Origin: Lepraria neglecta
Taxonomy: Eukaryota; Ascomycota; Lecanoromycetes; Lecanorales; Stereocaulaceae
Reading direction: 5' to 3'
NCBI GenBank assembly: GCA_033220425.1
Contig: CM065646.1
Location: forward strand, 3,231,501 to 3,295,500
Length of the DNA: 64,000 nt
Shown: in pieces, positions 9,414 through 22,015 of the stretch
Layout of the letters: each line of letters starts with the position of its first letter
Numbering within the stretch: the stretch's first letter is position 1
Notes under the pieces: generated by a model
What the model saw: only the letters and a program-made list of their open reading frames with translations
Databases searched by the model: none
Told to the model about the DNA's origin: nothing
Program-made: the position numbers and the translations under genes

Positions 9414-11761
9414 TAATCTTTAGATAGCTAACGGGTTAATACTATTAATAGGAAAGGTAGATAAAGAGATACTTTCGTTACCTATTATAATTTAGCGCTA
9501 CTATAAGGAGATTACCTTTAATATTATTAGGATAGCTATCTATTATATAATTCTAGGAATACCTTAGTTAAAGAAGTATAATCTAATAATTAATTAGACT
9601 CGAGGAGTACTCAAGATAGATTAATCCGGCAATATTACTAGGATTATACCTACGTATTAGTAGCGTTTAATAGTAGATAAGAAGTCGAACCGAAGACCGG
9701 TCGAGGTATATATTACCTTAGCTTCGTACTAGGACGGTACTAAAAGGTAGTCTAACTCTATAGTTACTAGTATAGGTTAGCGAGATAATAAAGTAAGAGT
9801 TAAGAGAGGAACTAATATACTCTCTATCCCTTAGGAGTATAATATATAGATATACTTATTCGAGGAAGAGATAAATATAGAAGTATTATCTAAGTATAAG
9901 CTATAGGATTATAAGATCGAACTCGAACCTAGTAAGTAACTAATATTTAGACCTATTTACGTATTATTAGAAAAGGAACTTAAGGTACTTTATAGGTATA
10001 TTAACAAGAACTTTAAAAAGGGATTTATTTAAGAATCTAAATTACTAGTAGGTTATCTAATCCTCTTTATACTAAAGAAGGATAGAATCTTATAGCTATA
10101 TATCTATTACGGCTTGGCCTTTACTTACTATTAGTACCGATACGCGTAGTATAGAGTATAGTTATCGAACGTTCGATTATTGCTCATCGCTTATAGCTAG
10201 TAGCTTGGCGCGTCTCCAAGACGCGCAGGCTTCATATATCTATCTTCTCTCCTTAGATATATTCTTCTAGTTATACTTCACCCCTATCGACTCGCTCTAG
10301 GTAGGCCTCTAATAATATCGACTATTAAAAGTTAAACGATATTACTATTAAAAATAGATATTCCTTACTAAATATAGGAGAGCTATAGGATTAGCTTAGA
10401 AAAGCAAAGGTATTTACTAAACTAGATCTTAGAGATATATATAAATTAATTTAGATAAAAGAAGGCGAAGAATAGAAAACTACCTTCTAGACAAGATATA
10501 GCTACTATAAGTATTTAGTAATACCGTTTAGACTTACCAATATACTAGTAACCTACTAGGTACTAGTTAATAATATTATATAAGTACACTTGGATCGAAT
10601 AACGATAGCGTACCTTGATAATATATTAATCTATTCTAAGAATAAGGAAGAATATATAGAGTATATATAGAATATCCTTAGATATCTATTACAAGTAGGA
10701 CTTCTCCTTAAACTAGAGAAGTATAAGTTCTATAGAATAGAAGTGGAATTTCTAGAATTTATAGTTAGTATAGAAGGTATTAGTATAAGCCCGGAAAAGA
10801 TTAAGGCTATAGCTAAATAGCCTATACCGAAGGATATCAAAATAGTATAAAGCTTCTTAGGATTTACTAACTTTAATAGAAAGTTTATTAAAGGCTACTT
10901 AAAGAAGGTACTTCTACTTATAGATATTATAAAAAAGGATATTAGATTTATATAGGGATAAGACTAATAGAAAGCATTTAATATATTAAAGAAAGTATAC
11001 GTAGACCCCCTAGTACTCTATACCTTTCGGGCTAATAAACTAGCTCGTATCGAAATAGACGCCTCGGATCTAGTAATTAGAGTATATATATACTAAATGA
11101 AGGACTAAAAGTAGTATCTAGTTATCTACTATTTAAGGAAGATATTAGTAGTAGAATAAAACTATAATATACACGATAAAGAACTACTTACTATAGTTTA
11201 TATACTTTAAAATTAGAGTATATATAGAAAGCTACTTGAATCTAACTATCTTTATAGATTATAAGAATCTTTTTAATTTTATAATAATAAAAGAGTTGAA
11301 TCGAAGGTAAGTCCGATAGTTAGAACTATTGGGTTAATATAAGTTTAAGATAATCTATACTCTAGAAAAGGATAATAGTCGAGCGGATACCCTTAGTAGG
11401 CGATTAGACTATATAGAAGAAAAGAATATTATAGAACGACTAATCCTAAAGAAAGAAGCTAATAGATTATTAGTACTATACTAAGTATTAGTAACAACCC
11501 TTTATATAACGGGACCTAATATAACTAATAGGATTATAGAGGCCTATAATAATAATATATTCGTAATAACCTTAAGAAAGGATTAGCTAAATACTATATT
11601 ACTTAAATACTAGGAGATAACTTATCTACCTGAATAATATACCGAAGAAGTAATTAGAGATTACTATAATAACCTATTACAAGGTTATCTAGGGATAGCC
11701 AAAACTATAGAACTTCTAGGACGAGGATACGTGGCGCCGAAACTTCGCGCGCGCGTTAAAC
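9414..11761 (+). pseudogene. Chromovirus A1, 3' half: protease to integrase core, degenerate
   Basis: Plus-strand Ty3/gypsy pol relic, collinear with A3 from about 40897 to 43022. The RT catalytic box reads YLDNILIYSKN at 10611, with the second Asp changed to Asn. RNase H-like and integrase-proximal segments follow to a site equal to A3 about 43020 (ACACGTATTAAA). A solo LTR of family D (10105-10314) is inserted in the RT region. The 5' half of the same copy is found at 54120-56022 on the minus strand: joining ...TATAGTAGTA with TAATCTTTAGATAG restores the A3 sequence. The right end is cut by the D 3' LTR, and the rest of the integrase is missing from the window. Confidence 0.75.
10105..10314 (+). 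mobile_element. Solo LTR of chromovirus D, 210 bp
   Basis: Runs from TATTACGGCTTGGCC to GGCCTCTAATA; undoing C-to-T changes gives the usual TG...CA ends (TGTTA/TAACA). It is flanked by a perfect 5-bp target duplication, ATATC (10100-10104 and 10315-10319), and interrupts the RT of A1 where A3 and A2 are continuous. The same 210-bp sequence, inverted, is the 3' LTR at 11762-11971. It contains an inverted pair around GGCGCGTCTCCAAGACGCGC. Only one LTR remains, so the internal region was lost by LTR-LTR recombination. Confidence 0.88.
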
Positions 11762-11971
11762 TATTAGGGGCCTACCTAGAGCGAGTCGATAGGGGTGAAG
11801 TATAACTAGTAGAATATATCTAAGGAGAGAAGATAGATACATGAAGCCTGCGCGTCTTGGAGACGCGCCAAGCCGCTAGCCATGAGCGATGAGCAATAAT
11901 CGAACGTTCGATAACTATACTCTATACTACGCGTATTAGTACCGATAGTAAGCAAAGGCCAAGCTATAACA
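11762..11971 (-). mobile_element. 3' LTR of chromovirus D, 210 bp
   Basis: Reverse complement of the solo LTR at 10105-10314, same length. On the minus strand it begins TGTTATAGCTTGGCC and ends CCTAATA. Directly upstream on that strand (plus 11972-11984) is a polypurine tract, AAGGGGGGTAG, the expected plus-strand primer site. This marks the 3' end of element D, whose body runs to about 21840. The left flank (TAAAC) interrupts the integrase of A1, so D landed in A1. Confidence 0.85.
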
Positions 11972-12552
11972 CTACCCCCCTTAAGTAAGTATCGTCCCTA
12001 ATATAGAAGGCAAGACGACTATAGCCGACTCGGACTATCTAGTTTATTCGGGTAGCGCGTATAGAAGTCGTCGACTATATCCTAAGCGTTGCCAAATTCG
12101 CCGCCGTCTATATAGTACTATTAGCGGTCCGATTATTACTTATTCTTCTATTAGACCCGGAACTATAGATAGTAGCCACAACCGAATAGTCTAGTATCCA
12201 AGATATCGTCGATCTCCTACTCTTCCTAGTTATCTACTATAATAGGTCTTAGCGGCTCCGTTTACTAACTAGGTAAAGGGTCTATAGATACTTTTCGTAG
12301 TAGGCTAGGGTAGAAGATATTATATATTTATATACTAGATAGAAGTTCTAGGCGGTATAATAATCTAACTTTATCTAATATCTTAAACGGTCCTAGTATC
12401 TTATTATCTAGTTTTCTACTCGGACGTTCTATACTTATATTCCGACTAGATAGGAATACTATATCTCCTTTATTATATATAATATTAGACTACTTCTTAT
12501 TAGCTTAATCTATTATTCTCCTACGGTTTATAATAGATTACTTGGTTATAAA
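11972..12552 (-). pseudogene. Chromovirus D integrase C-terminus and chromodomain
   Basis: Minus-strand reading. First comes an integrase GPY/F-type module: GDIVFLSSRNI, then RPSRKLDNKILGPFKIL and YRLELL...IYNIFYPSLL, the expected order in Ty3/gypsy integrases. A chromodomain-like segment follows near 12260-12040: EIDDILDTRL, LQFRV, then DGGEFGNAQDIVDDF. This module would target integration to marked chromatin. RIP-type stops break the frame. The upstream integrase part is at 19274, on the other side of element A2, with the target duplication ATAAA at both joints. Confidence 0.8.
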
Positions 12553-13058
12553 TGTTACGAACCGTGCGTACCGGTCTTCGTATATAGATTGATTCTCAAT
12601 AGGGATAGCGGTATTACCACACAAGAGGTAAAGCAGGCTTCAGGTGATGCTAAGCGGGTCTAGTATATAATTAGATAATATATATTCAGTATCTAGCCTA
12701 AGAGATCTATCGTATATAGTAAACAATTGAATAGCAAGTTGAGCACGATGCTCCAAGTGGTAAGCAGTGCTCCGTATATATAGATATACGAAATCCATGC
12801 CAAGCATTCCTGATCGCACTGATCGCACTAATCGCACTGCGCTTATTGCGACCACTACGCTTATCGCTTAATATGCCAAGCCTTCTTAATCGTACTGATC
12901 GTACTAATCGCACTGCGCTTATTATAACTACTACGCTCATCGCTTAATATACTAAGCCTTTAGGGTCTATCTAAGTCGGACGCTAATTCGTCGACTCGAA
13001 CTATAACGGGTGCTACGCTCCTTAAGCGTATCCCAGATTATATTTCCTAATCCTAATA
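12553..13058 (-). repeat. 3' LTR of A2 (506 bp)
   Basis: On the plus strand it runs from TGTTACGAACCGTGCG to CTAATCCTAATA; the family ends are TGTTACGA/TCGTAACA. It contains two copies of a 77-bp internal repeat (TGATCGCACTGATCGCACT...GCCAAGCCTTC). Same length as the 5' LTR at 18768. Confidence 0.9.
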
Positions 13059-13106
13059 TTAGCTCCCTCTCCTAGATTTCTCGTCCCGAGAAACTATCTA
13101 TCCTTT

Positions 13107-13690
13107 ATACTACCCCGACGTACTAAACGTTTAGATAAACCGACCGTCCGCCGAACGGCGTTGGCTAGTAAGCTAACCGAAGTCGTAATGCGGCCGTATT
13201 CCCGATGTATTACCAGCGGCAAGTAGTACTTAATAGGTACAGGGTCCGATAGGTATTCTAACTATATGGGCAGCGGTAGGAAATACGACCTTGTAGTATT
13301 ACCCCTTAAAATATATTATATCGAGACGGAACGAAAGGAGGCGTAGTTATAGTTGAAAAATACGCGCGAAGAGTTGGCTCGTAATATAGAAGAGTCTATA
13401 TATCTTTAGGCTATACTAATATACCTTTAGATATAGTATAAATAACTTGAAGATAAAAAGCGGAAGATTATAGACTAAGAGATATAGAATATTAAGGAGT
13501 TAGAAGAAGACTAGCGGTCTGTCCTAAGTATTCCTAATAACTAGATATTTAACGTCTCGTCCGAACAATTTAGCTTCCTAGCCGGAACCGATTGGTATTC
13601 CTTCCCGATTGTTCCCGGAACTCCTATAGAAGGTCCTAGTAGTTCCGGAGGTTCCTAAGAGGTTCCTAGGTATTTTCGGTATTATTATAC
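13107..13690 (+). pseudogene. Antisense ORF in the 3' region of chromovirus A2
   Basis: On the plus strand, opposite to gag-pol, a frame of about 190 codons runs from an ATA (probably a former ATG) near 13107: LPRRTKRLDKPTVRRT, then SGKxYLIGTGSDRYSNYMGSGRKYD, then a Lys/Glu-rich coiled-coil-like segment (NTREELARNIEES, LEDKKRKIID, IKELEED), then SIPNNQIFNVSSEQF and a Pro/Ser/Gly tail. Only TAG-type stops interrupt it. The sense strand here shows no coding pattern after the chromodomain. The same antisense frame is kept in A3 (44667-44100) although the two copies decayed independently. Family unknown; a basic, coiled-coil protein, possibly nucleic-acid binding (inference). Confidence 0.5.
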
Positions 13691-16600
13691 CCTTTCTATT
13701 TAACTAGATATTTCTAATTAACCTGATTTAGAATCCTCTTAACCTCGAACTCTGTTTCTTCCTTAATATTATAGTAAAATATTTCTTAGAGAGGTATATT
13801 AGAGTCCGCTAGCTCTAAGAGTAAGATATAGAATACTAGATATACCTTAGCGTTAGGTAGTAGTTAGAGTTTATAGTTAACTAGTCCTTTTAACTATTTA
13901 ATTAAGAATAGTCTAACCTTAACGTAATCTAGTTTCTTACTTAGTCTCGTTATCCTTATATTTTTTATTAGGAGGTATACTTTATCCCCCTCTTTTAGCT
14001 AAGGAATATTCTTTCTTTTCTTATTAATCTATTCCTTTAACTTCTTATTAGAGCTCTTAATAGACCTTTATATATCCTTATATAAATTCTTTAGCTCTTC
14101 TACCTTAACTAAGGCTCTTTCTATATTAGGTCCCTCCCTTAGTTATAGAAATATATTTATATTCTTTCTATAGTTAGTAAAGAATAGGGTTAGTCCGATT
14201 ATATCTAACCGCTTATTATTATATACTAGTTATACTATTAGAAGTAGTGAAACCTAGTTATCCTACTTCTAGTTTATATAATATCTTAGGTATACTTCTA
14301 TTATTTAATTTGCACGTTCTATCTATCTATTAGTCTATAGGTAATATACTATTAATATCCGAAGTTTAGTTCTAATTACTACTATTAGCATTCTCTAGTA
14401 GTTAGAAGTAAATAGCTTATCTCTGTCGGATATTATCGACTTTAGTATACTATAATCCCTTATTAGCTTATCGAGTAGTATAAAGGCTAACTAGTCTACC
14501 TTATATATCTCCTTGAAAGGTATTATAATTATATATTTTATAAGTTTATCTATAATAACTATAATCGAGTTAAAGGTATTATATATAGCTGGATCTTTTA
14601 AAGGTAGTAGTTTAACTATAAAGTCTATTATAATATTATCCTATAGTAACTCTAGTATAGGAGTAAACTATATTTATCTATACTTAGTATATCGTATAGC
14701 CTTATTCTACTAGTACTTGATATATTCTTTAATATATTATTTAACGCGCGCTCGAAGCTTCGGTACCGCGTATCCTCGTCCTAGGAGTTCTACTATTTTA
14801 GATACTCCTAGGTAACCTTATAAAGGGTCGTTATAGTAATCCCTAATTACTTCTTTAGTATATTATTTAGGTAGATAAGTCCTCTCCTAGTATTTAAGTA
14901 ATATAGTATCTAGCTAATCCTTCCTTAGGGTTATTACGAATATATTATCTTTATAGGCCTTTACGATTCTATTAGTTATATTAGGTCCCGTTATACGAAG
15001 GGTCGCTACTAATACCTAGTATAGTACTAGTAATCCGTCCGCTTCTCTCTTTAGGATTAGTTATTCTATAATATTCTTTTCTTCTATATAGTCTAATCGC
15101 CTGCTAAGGGTATCTACTTAACTATTATCCTTTCCTAGGGTATAGGTTATCTTGAACTTATATTAACCTAATAGTTCTAACTATCGAACTTATCTTCTAT
15201 TTAACTCCTTTATCGTTATAAAGTTAAGAAGATTCTTATAATCTGTAAAGATAGTTAGGTCCGAGTAGCTTTCTGCGTATACTCGCTAGTTCTATAATAT
15301 ATATACTACGGTAAGTAGCTCCTTGTTATATATATTATAGTTCTATTTAGCTACTAATATCTTCCTTGAATAGTAGGTAACTAGATACTACTTTTAGTCT
15401 TTTATTTAATATAGGTATACTCTAATTATAAGATCTAATATATCTATTTTAATACGAGCTGGCTCGTTTATCTAAAAGGTATAGAGTACTAGTAGATCCG
15501 TATATACTTTCTTTAATATATCGAATAATTCCTATTAGTCTCTCCCCTATATAAATCCGATATCCTTATTTATAATATCTATTAGTAGTAGTACTTTCTT
15601 TAAGTAGCCCTCGATAAATTTCCTATTAAAATTAGTAAATCCTAAGAAGCTTTATACTACTTTAACGTCCTATAGTATAGGCTATTCCGCTATAGCCTTG
15701 ATCTTCTCTAGGCTTATACTAATACTTTCTATACTAACTATAAATCCTAGAAACTCTACTAACTATCGATAAAATTCGCACTTTTCTAGTTTAAGGAGAA
15801 GTTTCGCTTGCGATAGATATCTAAGGATATCCTATATATATAAAATATACTCTTCCTTATTCTTAGAATAAATTAGTATATTATCGAGGTACGCTATCGC
15901 TATTCAATCTAAGTATACTCGTATAATATTATTAATAAGTACTTAGCAGGTTACTAGTGCGTTAGTAAGTCCAAACGGTATTACTAGATACTTATAGTGG
16001 CTATATCTCGTTCGGAAGGCAGTTTTCTATTCCTCGCCCTCTTTCATCCGAATTAGGTTATATACGCCTCTAAGATCCAGTTTAGTAAATATCTTTACTT
16101 TCCCGAGCCGATCCTATAGCTCTCCTATATTTAGTAATAGATATCTATTCTTGATAGTAATATTATTTAACTTCCGATAGTCGACGTATAGTCTTAAGCT
16201 TCTATCCTTCTTTAGTATAAAGAGGATAGAATAACCTACTAGTAATTTGGATTCCCGAATAAATCCCTTTTTAAGGTTCTCGTTAATATACCCGCGAAGT
16301 ACTTTAAGTTCCTTCTCTAATAATACGTAAATAGGTCTAAATATTAGCTATTTACTAGGTTCGAGTTTAATCTTATAATCCTATAGCTAGTACCTAGGTA
16401 ATACTTCTATATTCGTCTCTTCCTCGAATAAGTACGCCTACTTACTATACTCCTAAGGGATAGAGAGTATATTAGTTCCTCTTATTACTCTTACTTCGTT
16501 ATCCCGCTAACCTTTACTAGTAACTATAGAGTCGAACTACCTTTTAGTACCGTCCTTATACGAAGCTAAGGTAAAATATACCTCGACCGGTCTTCGGTTC

Positions 16601-17300
16601 AACTTCTTATCTACTATTAAACGCTACTAATATATAGGTATAATCCTGGTGATATTGCCGGATTAATCTATCTTGAGTACTCCTCGAGCCTAATCGATTA
16701 TTAGGTTATACTTCTTTAACTAAGGTATTCCTAAAATTATATAATAGGTAGCTATCCTAATAACGTTAAAGGTAATCTCCTTATAGTAGTACTAAATTAT
16801 AATAGGTAACGAAAGTATCTCTTCGTCTACCTTTCCTGTTGATAGTATTAACCTGTCGGCTATCTAAAGGTTATACTACTATAACTTCTTCCGAGTTAGT
16901 ATTCTAGTTATTTATACTAGATCTCGTAAGATAAAGTTTCTAGTAGCTCTAGAGTCTATTATCGCAACGGTCCGCTATCTATTAACAATTACCGGTATCT
17001 TTATATATATATCGTATTGCGCGGAACATAGATATTATTTAGGGGTTAATATATTAATCTCCTTATGGCTACCCCTACTATAAGGGATTACTCTTTTCCC
17101 TGTATAGGGAGGAATCCTACAAGTTATTTCTCGAACTTGTGTTTCTTGTAGTCGTTATATAAATATACGTACTATTACTATAGATAGTATTAGTTTACTT
17201 CTAGACTCTAACGTCTTATTTGGTTTCGGTGGTATATCTCTTCCTCGTCTCTCTTGCGTAGAAAGTAGCTTAGTTATCGTTTTCTTACTAAGTACTAAGG
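13690..17300 (-). pseudogene. A2 pol: protease, reverse transcriptase, RNase H, integrase, chromodomain
   Basis: Minus-strand chromovirus polyprotein. The RT catalytic box reads YLDNILIYSK at 15891-15865, with one catalytic Asp lost. The protease lies near 16950, where A3 has the DSxATRNF box. Integrase follows toward lower coordinates and a chromodomain closes the frame near 13700. Many TAG/TAA codons replace Gln/Trp. All blocks are collinear with A3, so no large deletion is evident. Confidence 0.85.
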
Positions 17301-18767
17301 GTATCTATTATCCTCGTACTTATAGTACTAATAATTACTATAGGATAATTTTATCAGAACTCCTAGTTCCTTTCTACAGTTAATTCTATAATAGTTGCAA
17401 CTATTTTCTATATACTATCTCTAGTAGACTTCCTTATATTCAGGGTAATAGTAGTTATACCTAAAGTCTAAGATACTAAAATCGTTCTAGAATCCTTTTA
17501 GTCTTTCTTCCTCTAAGTATTCCTTTCTCTCCTTAGATATAGTAGATCTAGGTTCGGGTATTATCGGTAGTTCTTTCCTTTTGATTATAATCTCCTATTC
17601 GAATTCTTCCTTATTCTAATCCTATTTAGGCTATTTTCCCTAAGTATTACTACTATCCCTAACGTATAGCTTTCCTATCCGAGTATTAGCTTTATTCGTA
17701 AAGCTGTCGTTAGAGAACTCCTCGTCTCCTAAGTTAGATTCCCCGTCTAGTTACTAACCGTAGACTTCGTCCTATATTAGTAAGATTCTACTAGAATTAC
17801 TATCCTAGTCTCATACCTTTTCTAGTACGTTTAGCTACTATCGATATACTATATTTTTCGACTTGTAGTCTCTAGTAAAGTGGCCCGGTTTACTATAGCT
17901 ATAACACGTGAGTGTTTTCTTTCTGCCCCCTTGCTGCTTCTTGCCCCTAGCTAGCCCTCTAAAGGCCTATTTACCTTTTCTCTCCGTGAAATCCAGTTCT
18001 ATCGGTACTAGTCTATAAGGGTCGCATTCTTTATATCCTAGGCGATAGCTCTTCGATTTAGTAAAAAAGCTCGAGTATCCTATTCCGTCGACTCCTCCGT
18101 TATACCTTTTCTCTATAGTCCTTTTAAATAGCTTATTATTAATTTCGATTACTTCTTTAATTAGTTTATTAAGGGTATTAATAATAATCCCTAACCTTAT
18201 AAGCTTATCTTTGATATTATCCTTAAGACCTCTCCAGTATATAGTTATTAATATATTATCGTCCTAGTTAGTCTTTACTATATATTACTAAAATTAAGTC
18301 GAGTACTCTAATATAGATTTCTTCTAGGTTATATACTAGATAGTTTATATTACTATATTGACTTCGTTCGACGGACCGAATATATAGCGGATTTCGAGTC
18401 TAAATATAGCTATACTCTCTATCTATAGTTTTATTTCGCTGTCTTCGTCGTTGTCTTCTATATACTTCTTTAGGAATAGATTAACCTACTTTTAGGCTCT
18501 TCTACGTAAGTAAGTAATAGTAAAGGTAGAATATTATTATATAGGTATAAGGTCTCCTTAGAACTTTAAGTAAAGTAATACCTAGGATAGCTATCCCTCG
18601 AGCTTATCTCTCTCTCTATAGTATAAGTCGGGCTAGGCTATCTTAATATATCTACTAAGTCCTTCGTTAATAGTTAGGCGTTATTATCCGCTTCCTCCTC
18701 CTAAGGAGCTTAGAGTAGGTACCCTAGGGTCTCTTAGTATAGTACTTATCCTTAAGGGTACTTAAAG
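17300..18767 (-). pseudogene. A2 gag with zinc knuckle
   Basis: Minus-strand gag, collinear with A3 38983-40780 and with the fragments at 54120 and 56471. The knuckle CYSxSKPGHFxRDY lies around 17910-17870 with Cys positions changed to Tyr, followed by a Lys/Glu-rich segment. Its upstream part contains the RxGxxRRFFxKSKSYxxGYKE-type stretch near 18050 shared by all gag copies. Dead by RIP stops. Confidence 0.75.
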
Positions 18768-19273
18768 TATTATAAACCGTATATACCGGTCTTCGTATAT
18801 AGATTGATTCTTAATAGGGATGGCGGTATTACTATATAAGAGGTAAAGTAGGCTTTAAGTAATACTAAGCGGGTCTAGTATATAATTAGATAATATATAT
18901 TTAGTGCCTAGCCTAAGAGATCTATCGTATATAGTAAATAATTGAATAGCAAGTTAAGCACGATACTCCAAGTGGTAAGTAGTGCTCCGTATATATAGAT
19001 ATACGAAATCCATGCCAAGTATTCCTGATCGCACTGATCGTACTAATCGCACTGCGCTCATTGCGACTACTGCGCTTATCGCTTAATATACCAAGCCTTC
19101 TTGATCGCACTAATCGTACTAATCGTACTACGCTCATTGCGACCACTGCGCTCATCGCTTAATATGCCAAGCCTTTAGGGTCTGTCCGAGTCGGACGCTA
19201 ATTCGTCGACTCGAACCATGACGGGTGCTACGCTCCTTGAGCGTATCCCTAATTATATTTCCTAATCCTAATA
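18768..19273 (-). repeat. 5' LTR of A2 (506 bp)
   Basis: Begins on the plus side with TATTATAAACCGT (from TGTTACGAACCGT) and ends CTAATCCTAATA. Carries two 77-bp internal repeats like the 3' LTR. The two LTRs differ mainly by C/T and G/A changes, as RIP predicts. Confidence 0.9.
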
Positions 19274-21840
19274 ATAAAGTCTAAGGCTCTCGTTATATAG
19301 TCTATAATATTATTCGCCTTCGTATACTAGATATACTTATAAGCTATAGATCTAGCGTCTATAGGTAGAGAGAAAGATATCTAAGGGTAGAAACCTTTAT
19401 TAGTAAAGAAAGGAGTTATTCCTATAGTACTAGTAATAGAGTTATTATCTATAAATTCGGCTATAGGGAGAAGTTAGACCTAATCATCTTATATATACGA
19501 GTAATACGTTCTTAGGTAACGCTCGACGTCTTAATTAGCCCGTTCCGTCTAACTATTAGTTTCCGGATAGAACGTCGTAGATAGCTTAATATTAATCTTT
19601 AGTCGCTAATATAGTACCTTCTATACTAATAATATAAACTATAGCCCTCGATCGGAGATAATCAACTCTAGGAGACTATACGAGCGGAAGATATATCTTA
19701 TTAGGATATCGGCTATAGCTTCCGTAGATATACCTTAATTAGTTATAATATATAGAGTATAGTAGCGCTCTTTAGAAAGCCGATCTACGATAGTATATAT
19801 AGTATTATACCCTTCCGAGACGGGAAGTTCAGTAATAAAGTCTATAGAGATATCTTACTAGCGTTACTTCGGCACCGGTAAAGTCTATAGTAGCCTATTA
19901 TATTAGTCTCAAGGGGCTTTACTTTATTAGTAGATATAGTAATTATAGATATAGTAAGCAATCTCATCTTTCATACTACGCTAGTAGAACTATCTCTTTA
20001 CTAACTCAAGCGTCCTATTTCTACTAGGATAGCTATATATAGGTTAGTTATAGCTTTCCTTAATTAGGTCTATATAGAGCTTAGCTATTACTAGAACCCA
20101 AAGATAATCCTTATAGAAGAGTATATTATTATAACTAGAGTAATAACGTAGGTTAATTATCTCGAACATCTAAGACGGATCTTTCGTGAGAGTATTATAG
20201 ATATATCTATAGTCGTCGTCTTCCTTATTTACTAGTACTACCCTTATATATAGAGGTAAGTCTTTATTAGCTATCGCGTTGATCTATTCATCTAATATAG
20301 TATTATTACCGCTACCCCCCTCTTTAAGATCTCTATCCTTGGAGAATTTCTAAAAATACTCTAGAGATAGTAGAGTATAGTATTAATACTTTCGACGCTC
20401 ATCCTGGTTATTAATAGGGACTAAATTCGGTATATATATTAGGGCGTCTACTTTACCATTAGATCTACTACTCCGGTATATAATTTTAAAGTTTGAAATT
20501 AGCTAATTTCTCTACCTATCGAGCTTAACGGCGCGTTAGCTCCTTTATTTACATAAAATATTCAAGACTCTTATAATTAGTAAATATTTGGATAGAAATA
20601 TTAGTTAATTCCAATTTAGGACGCTAGTATTCTAGGTAGCGAACGATTATAAGTAGCTCCTTATTATAGATTTTATAGTTATACTCCGTAGGTAGTAGGT
20701 TCTTACTATAGAATATAAATAGATAGAGGGCTCTATCATCGTCAGCTTAGGATAGGATATCGCTATTAACGTAATCGAACGAATCTATCTCTAGTACCGC
20801 TAGTCGGGATCTATTATAATACTAAAGTACTAGGATACTAGTAACTATACTCTTAAGACGTTTAAAAGCCGCCTAATATACTTTAGACTATTAGAATAGA
20901 CAATCCTTTCTAGTAAGCGATACTAGTAGCTTAACTATTTTTAAGAAATTCTTAATAAATCGGTAGTAGAAGTTATAAAACCCAACGAATACTTAAATCT
21001 CTTTTAGATAAGTTAGAGACTCCTAGTTAGTAATAACCTCGACTTTAGTAGGATCTATATATAGACCTTCTATTAATACGATTAGGCCGAGGAAGGTTAC
21101 TTCTTAAACGTAGAATTCGCATTTTTCGATATCTACTTATAATCCTATATCCCGAAGCTTTAGTAAGACCTTTTATATATATTCTTTATATTCTTTCTCC
21201 GTCTTACTATAGATTAGGATATTATCTAGGTATATCTAGCAGAAGTTATTAAGGTATTTAAAGAGGGTATTATTTATATAGTACTAATAGGACGTAGATC
21301 TACTAGTTAGACTAAATAGTAGGATATAATATTTAAACGCTCCGAAGGAGGTAGTAAATATCGTAAGATCCTCGCTATTTAGATATATCCGAATTTTATT
21401 AAACGCGGTAATAATATCTAGCTTAGTAAGATATTTATATCCGATAATACGAGAAAGCGTTTCCTCGATAAGCGGTATCGGATAGTAGTTCCGAATTATA
21501 AGGGCGTTAAGTTTCCGATAGTCGACGTAGAAACGGAGGCTTCTATTATACTTTTAGATAAAAAGGACTAGTAATATATAGGGAGCTATACTAGGTAAGA
21601 TGAAGCCCTTCTTAAGATTATTATCTAATTATTCCTTTACCTTTTAGAGCTTAAATCTAGATATTAAGTATAAGCGACTCTAAGGGGGCTTCTTTCTAGG
21701 TTCTATCTCGATCTTATAATTATATAACTAATATAGTAGAAGTTCCTTGGCTTTACTCTAATTAAAGATATTAATAAGATTATAGTATTCCCGAGGAAGC
21801 TTCTACTTGACTATCCCCTCCGTTACTTTATTAGTAAGTC
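19274..21840 (-). pseudogene. Chromovirus D pol: reverse transcriptase, RNase H, integrase core
   Basis: Minus-strand Ty3/gypsy pol of a family distinct from A. RT reads [20 protein letters not shown], then YLTKLDIITAF, then the catalytic YLDNILIYSK (21232-21203; second Asp to Asn), then FLGLIVxxEGL and VGFYNFYYRFIKNF. Integrase core near 19500-19290 reads STTFYPETNSQTERAN (usually STAFHPETDGQTERxN) and AEFIDNNSITSTIGITPFF. The frame continues past element A2 at 12552 into the GPY/F module, giving FI-TKxSTIN across the joint. The RT N-terminus fades at the GC cluster near 21840, so protease, gag and the 5' LTR are missing or displaced. Confidence 0.85.
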
Positions 21841-22015
21841 GGGAGTATCGGCTTACGGTCTAAGGGGCTAGCCCCGGGCGCGAGGGGCCGATCTGCCTAA
21901 GTACCAGCTTACGGGAGCTAGGGGCTAGTCGAGCCCCTATATAACTAGCTAGGGGCTTCCCGAGCTAGTCGAGCTACTCGAGCTACTCGAGCTGATCGAG
22001 TTGGAAATGCGGTTT
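21841..22015. repeat. GC-rich cluster with GAGCTACTC 9-mer repeats
   Basis: Contains GGGGCTAGCCCCGGGCGCGAGGGGCC and then four 9-bp units (GAGCTAGTC, GAGCTACTC, GAGCTACTC, GAGCTGATC). Matches 811-930 in sequence, order and orientation. It replaces the expected start of D's RT. Confidence 0.65.

Larger units (their letters stand above)
12553..19273 (-). mobile_element. Full-length chromovirus A2, 6721 bp
   Basis: Ty3/gypsy element on the minus strand with two 506-bp LTRs (12553-13058 and 18768-19273) and a perfect ATAAA target duplication (12548-12552, 19274-19278). The order on the minus strand is 5' LTR, gag with a CCHC knuckle, protease, RT, RNase H, integrase, chromodomain, a spacer carrying an antisense open frame, polypurine tract, 3' LTR. 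All pol frames are RIP-broken. It sits inside the integrase of D. Collinear over its whole length with A3 (38554-45221). Confidence 0.92.

Noticed and set aside
10160-10230. Inverted pair GGCGCGTCTCCAAGACGCGC as a terminator or tRNA-like structure
   Set aside because: It is an internal palindrome of the D LTR, present in both LTR copies; no tRNA features.
12640-12940. Minus-strand ORFs of 71-77 codons in the A LTRs (also at 18922, 27251, 27304, 44939)
   Set aside because: They lie in the 77-bp internal LTR repeats (TGATCGCAC units) and read Arg-Ser-Val repeats; not proteins.
14513-14713. 66-codon plus-strand ORF in A2 and its counterpart at 43049-43249 in A3
   Set aside because: Antisense to the integrase core, which reads clearly on the other strand (IIDKLTKY block).
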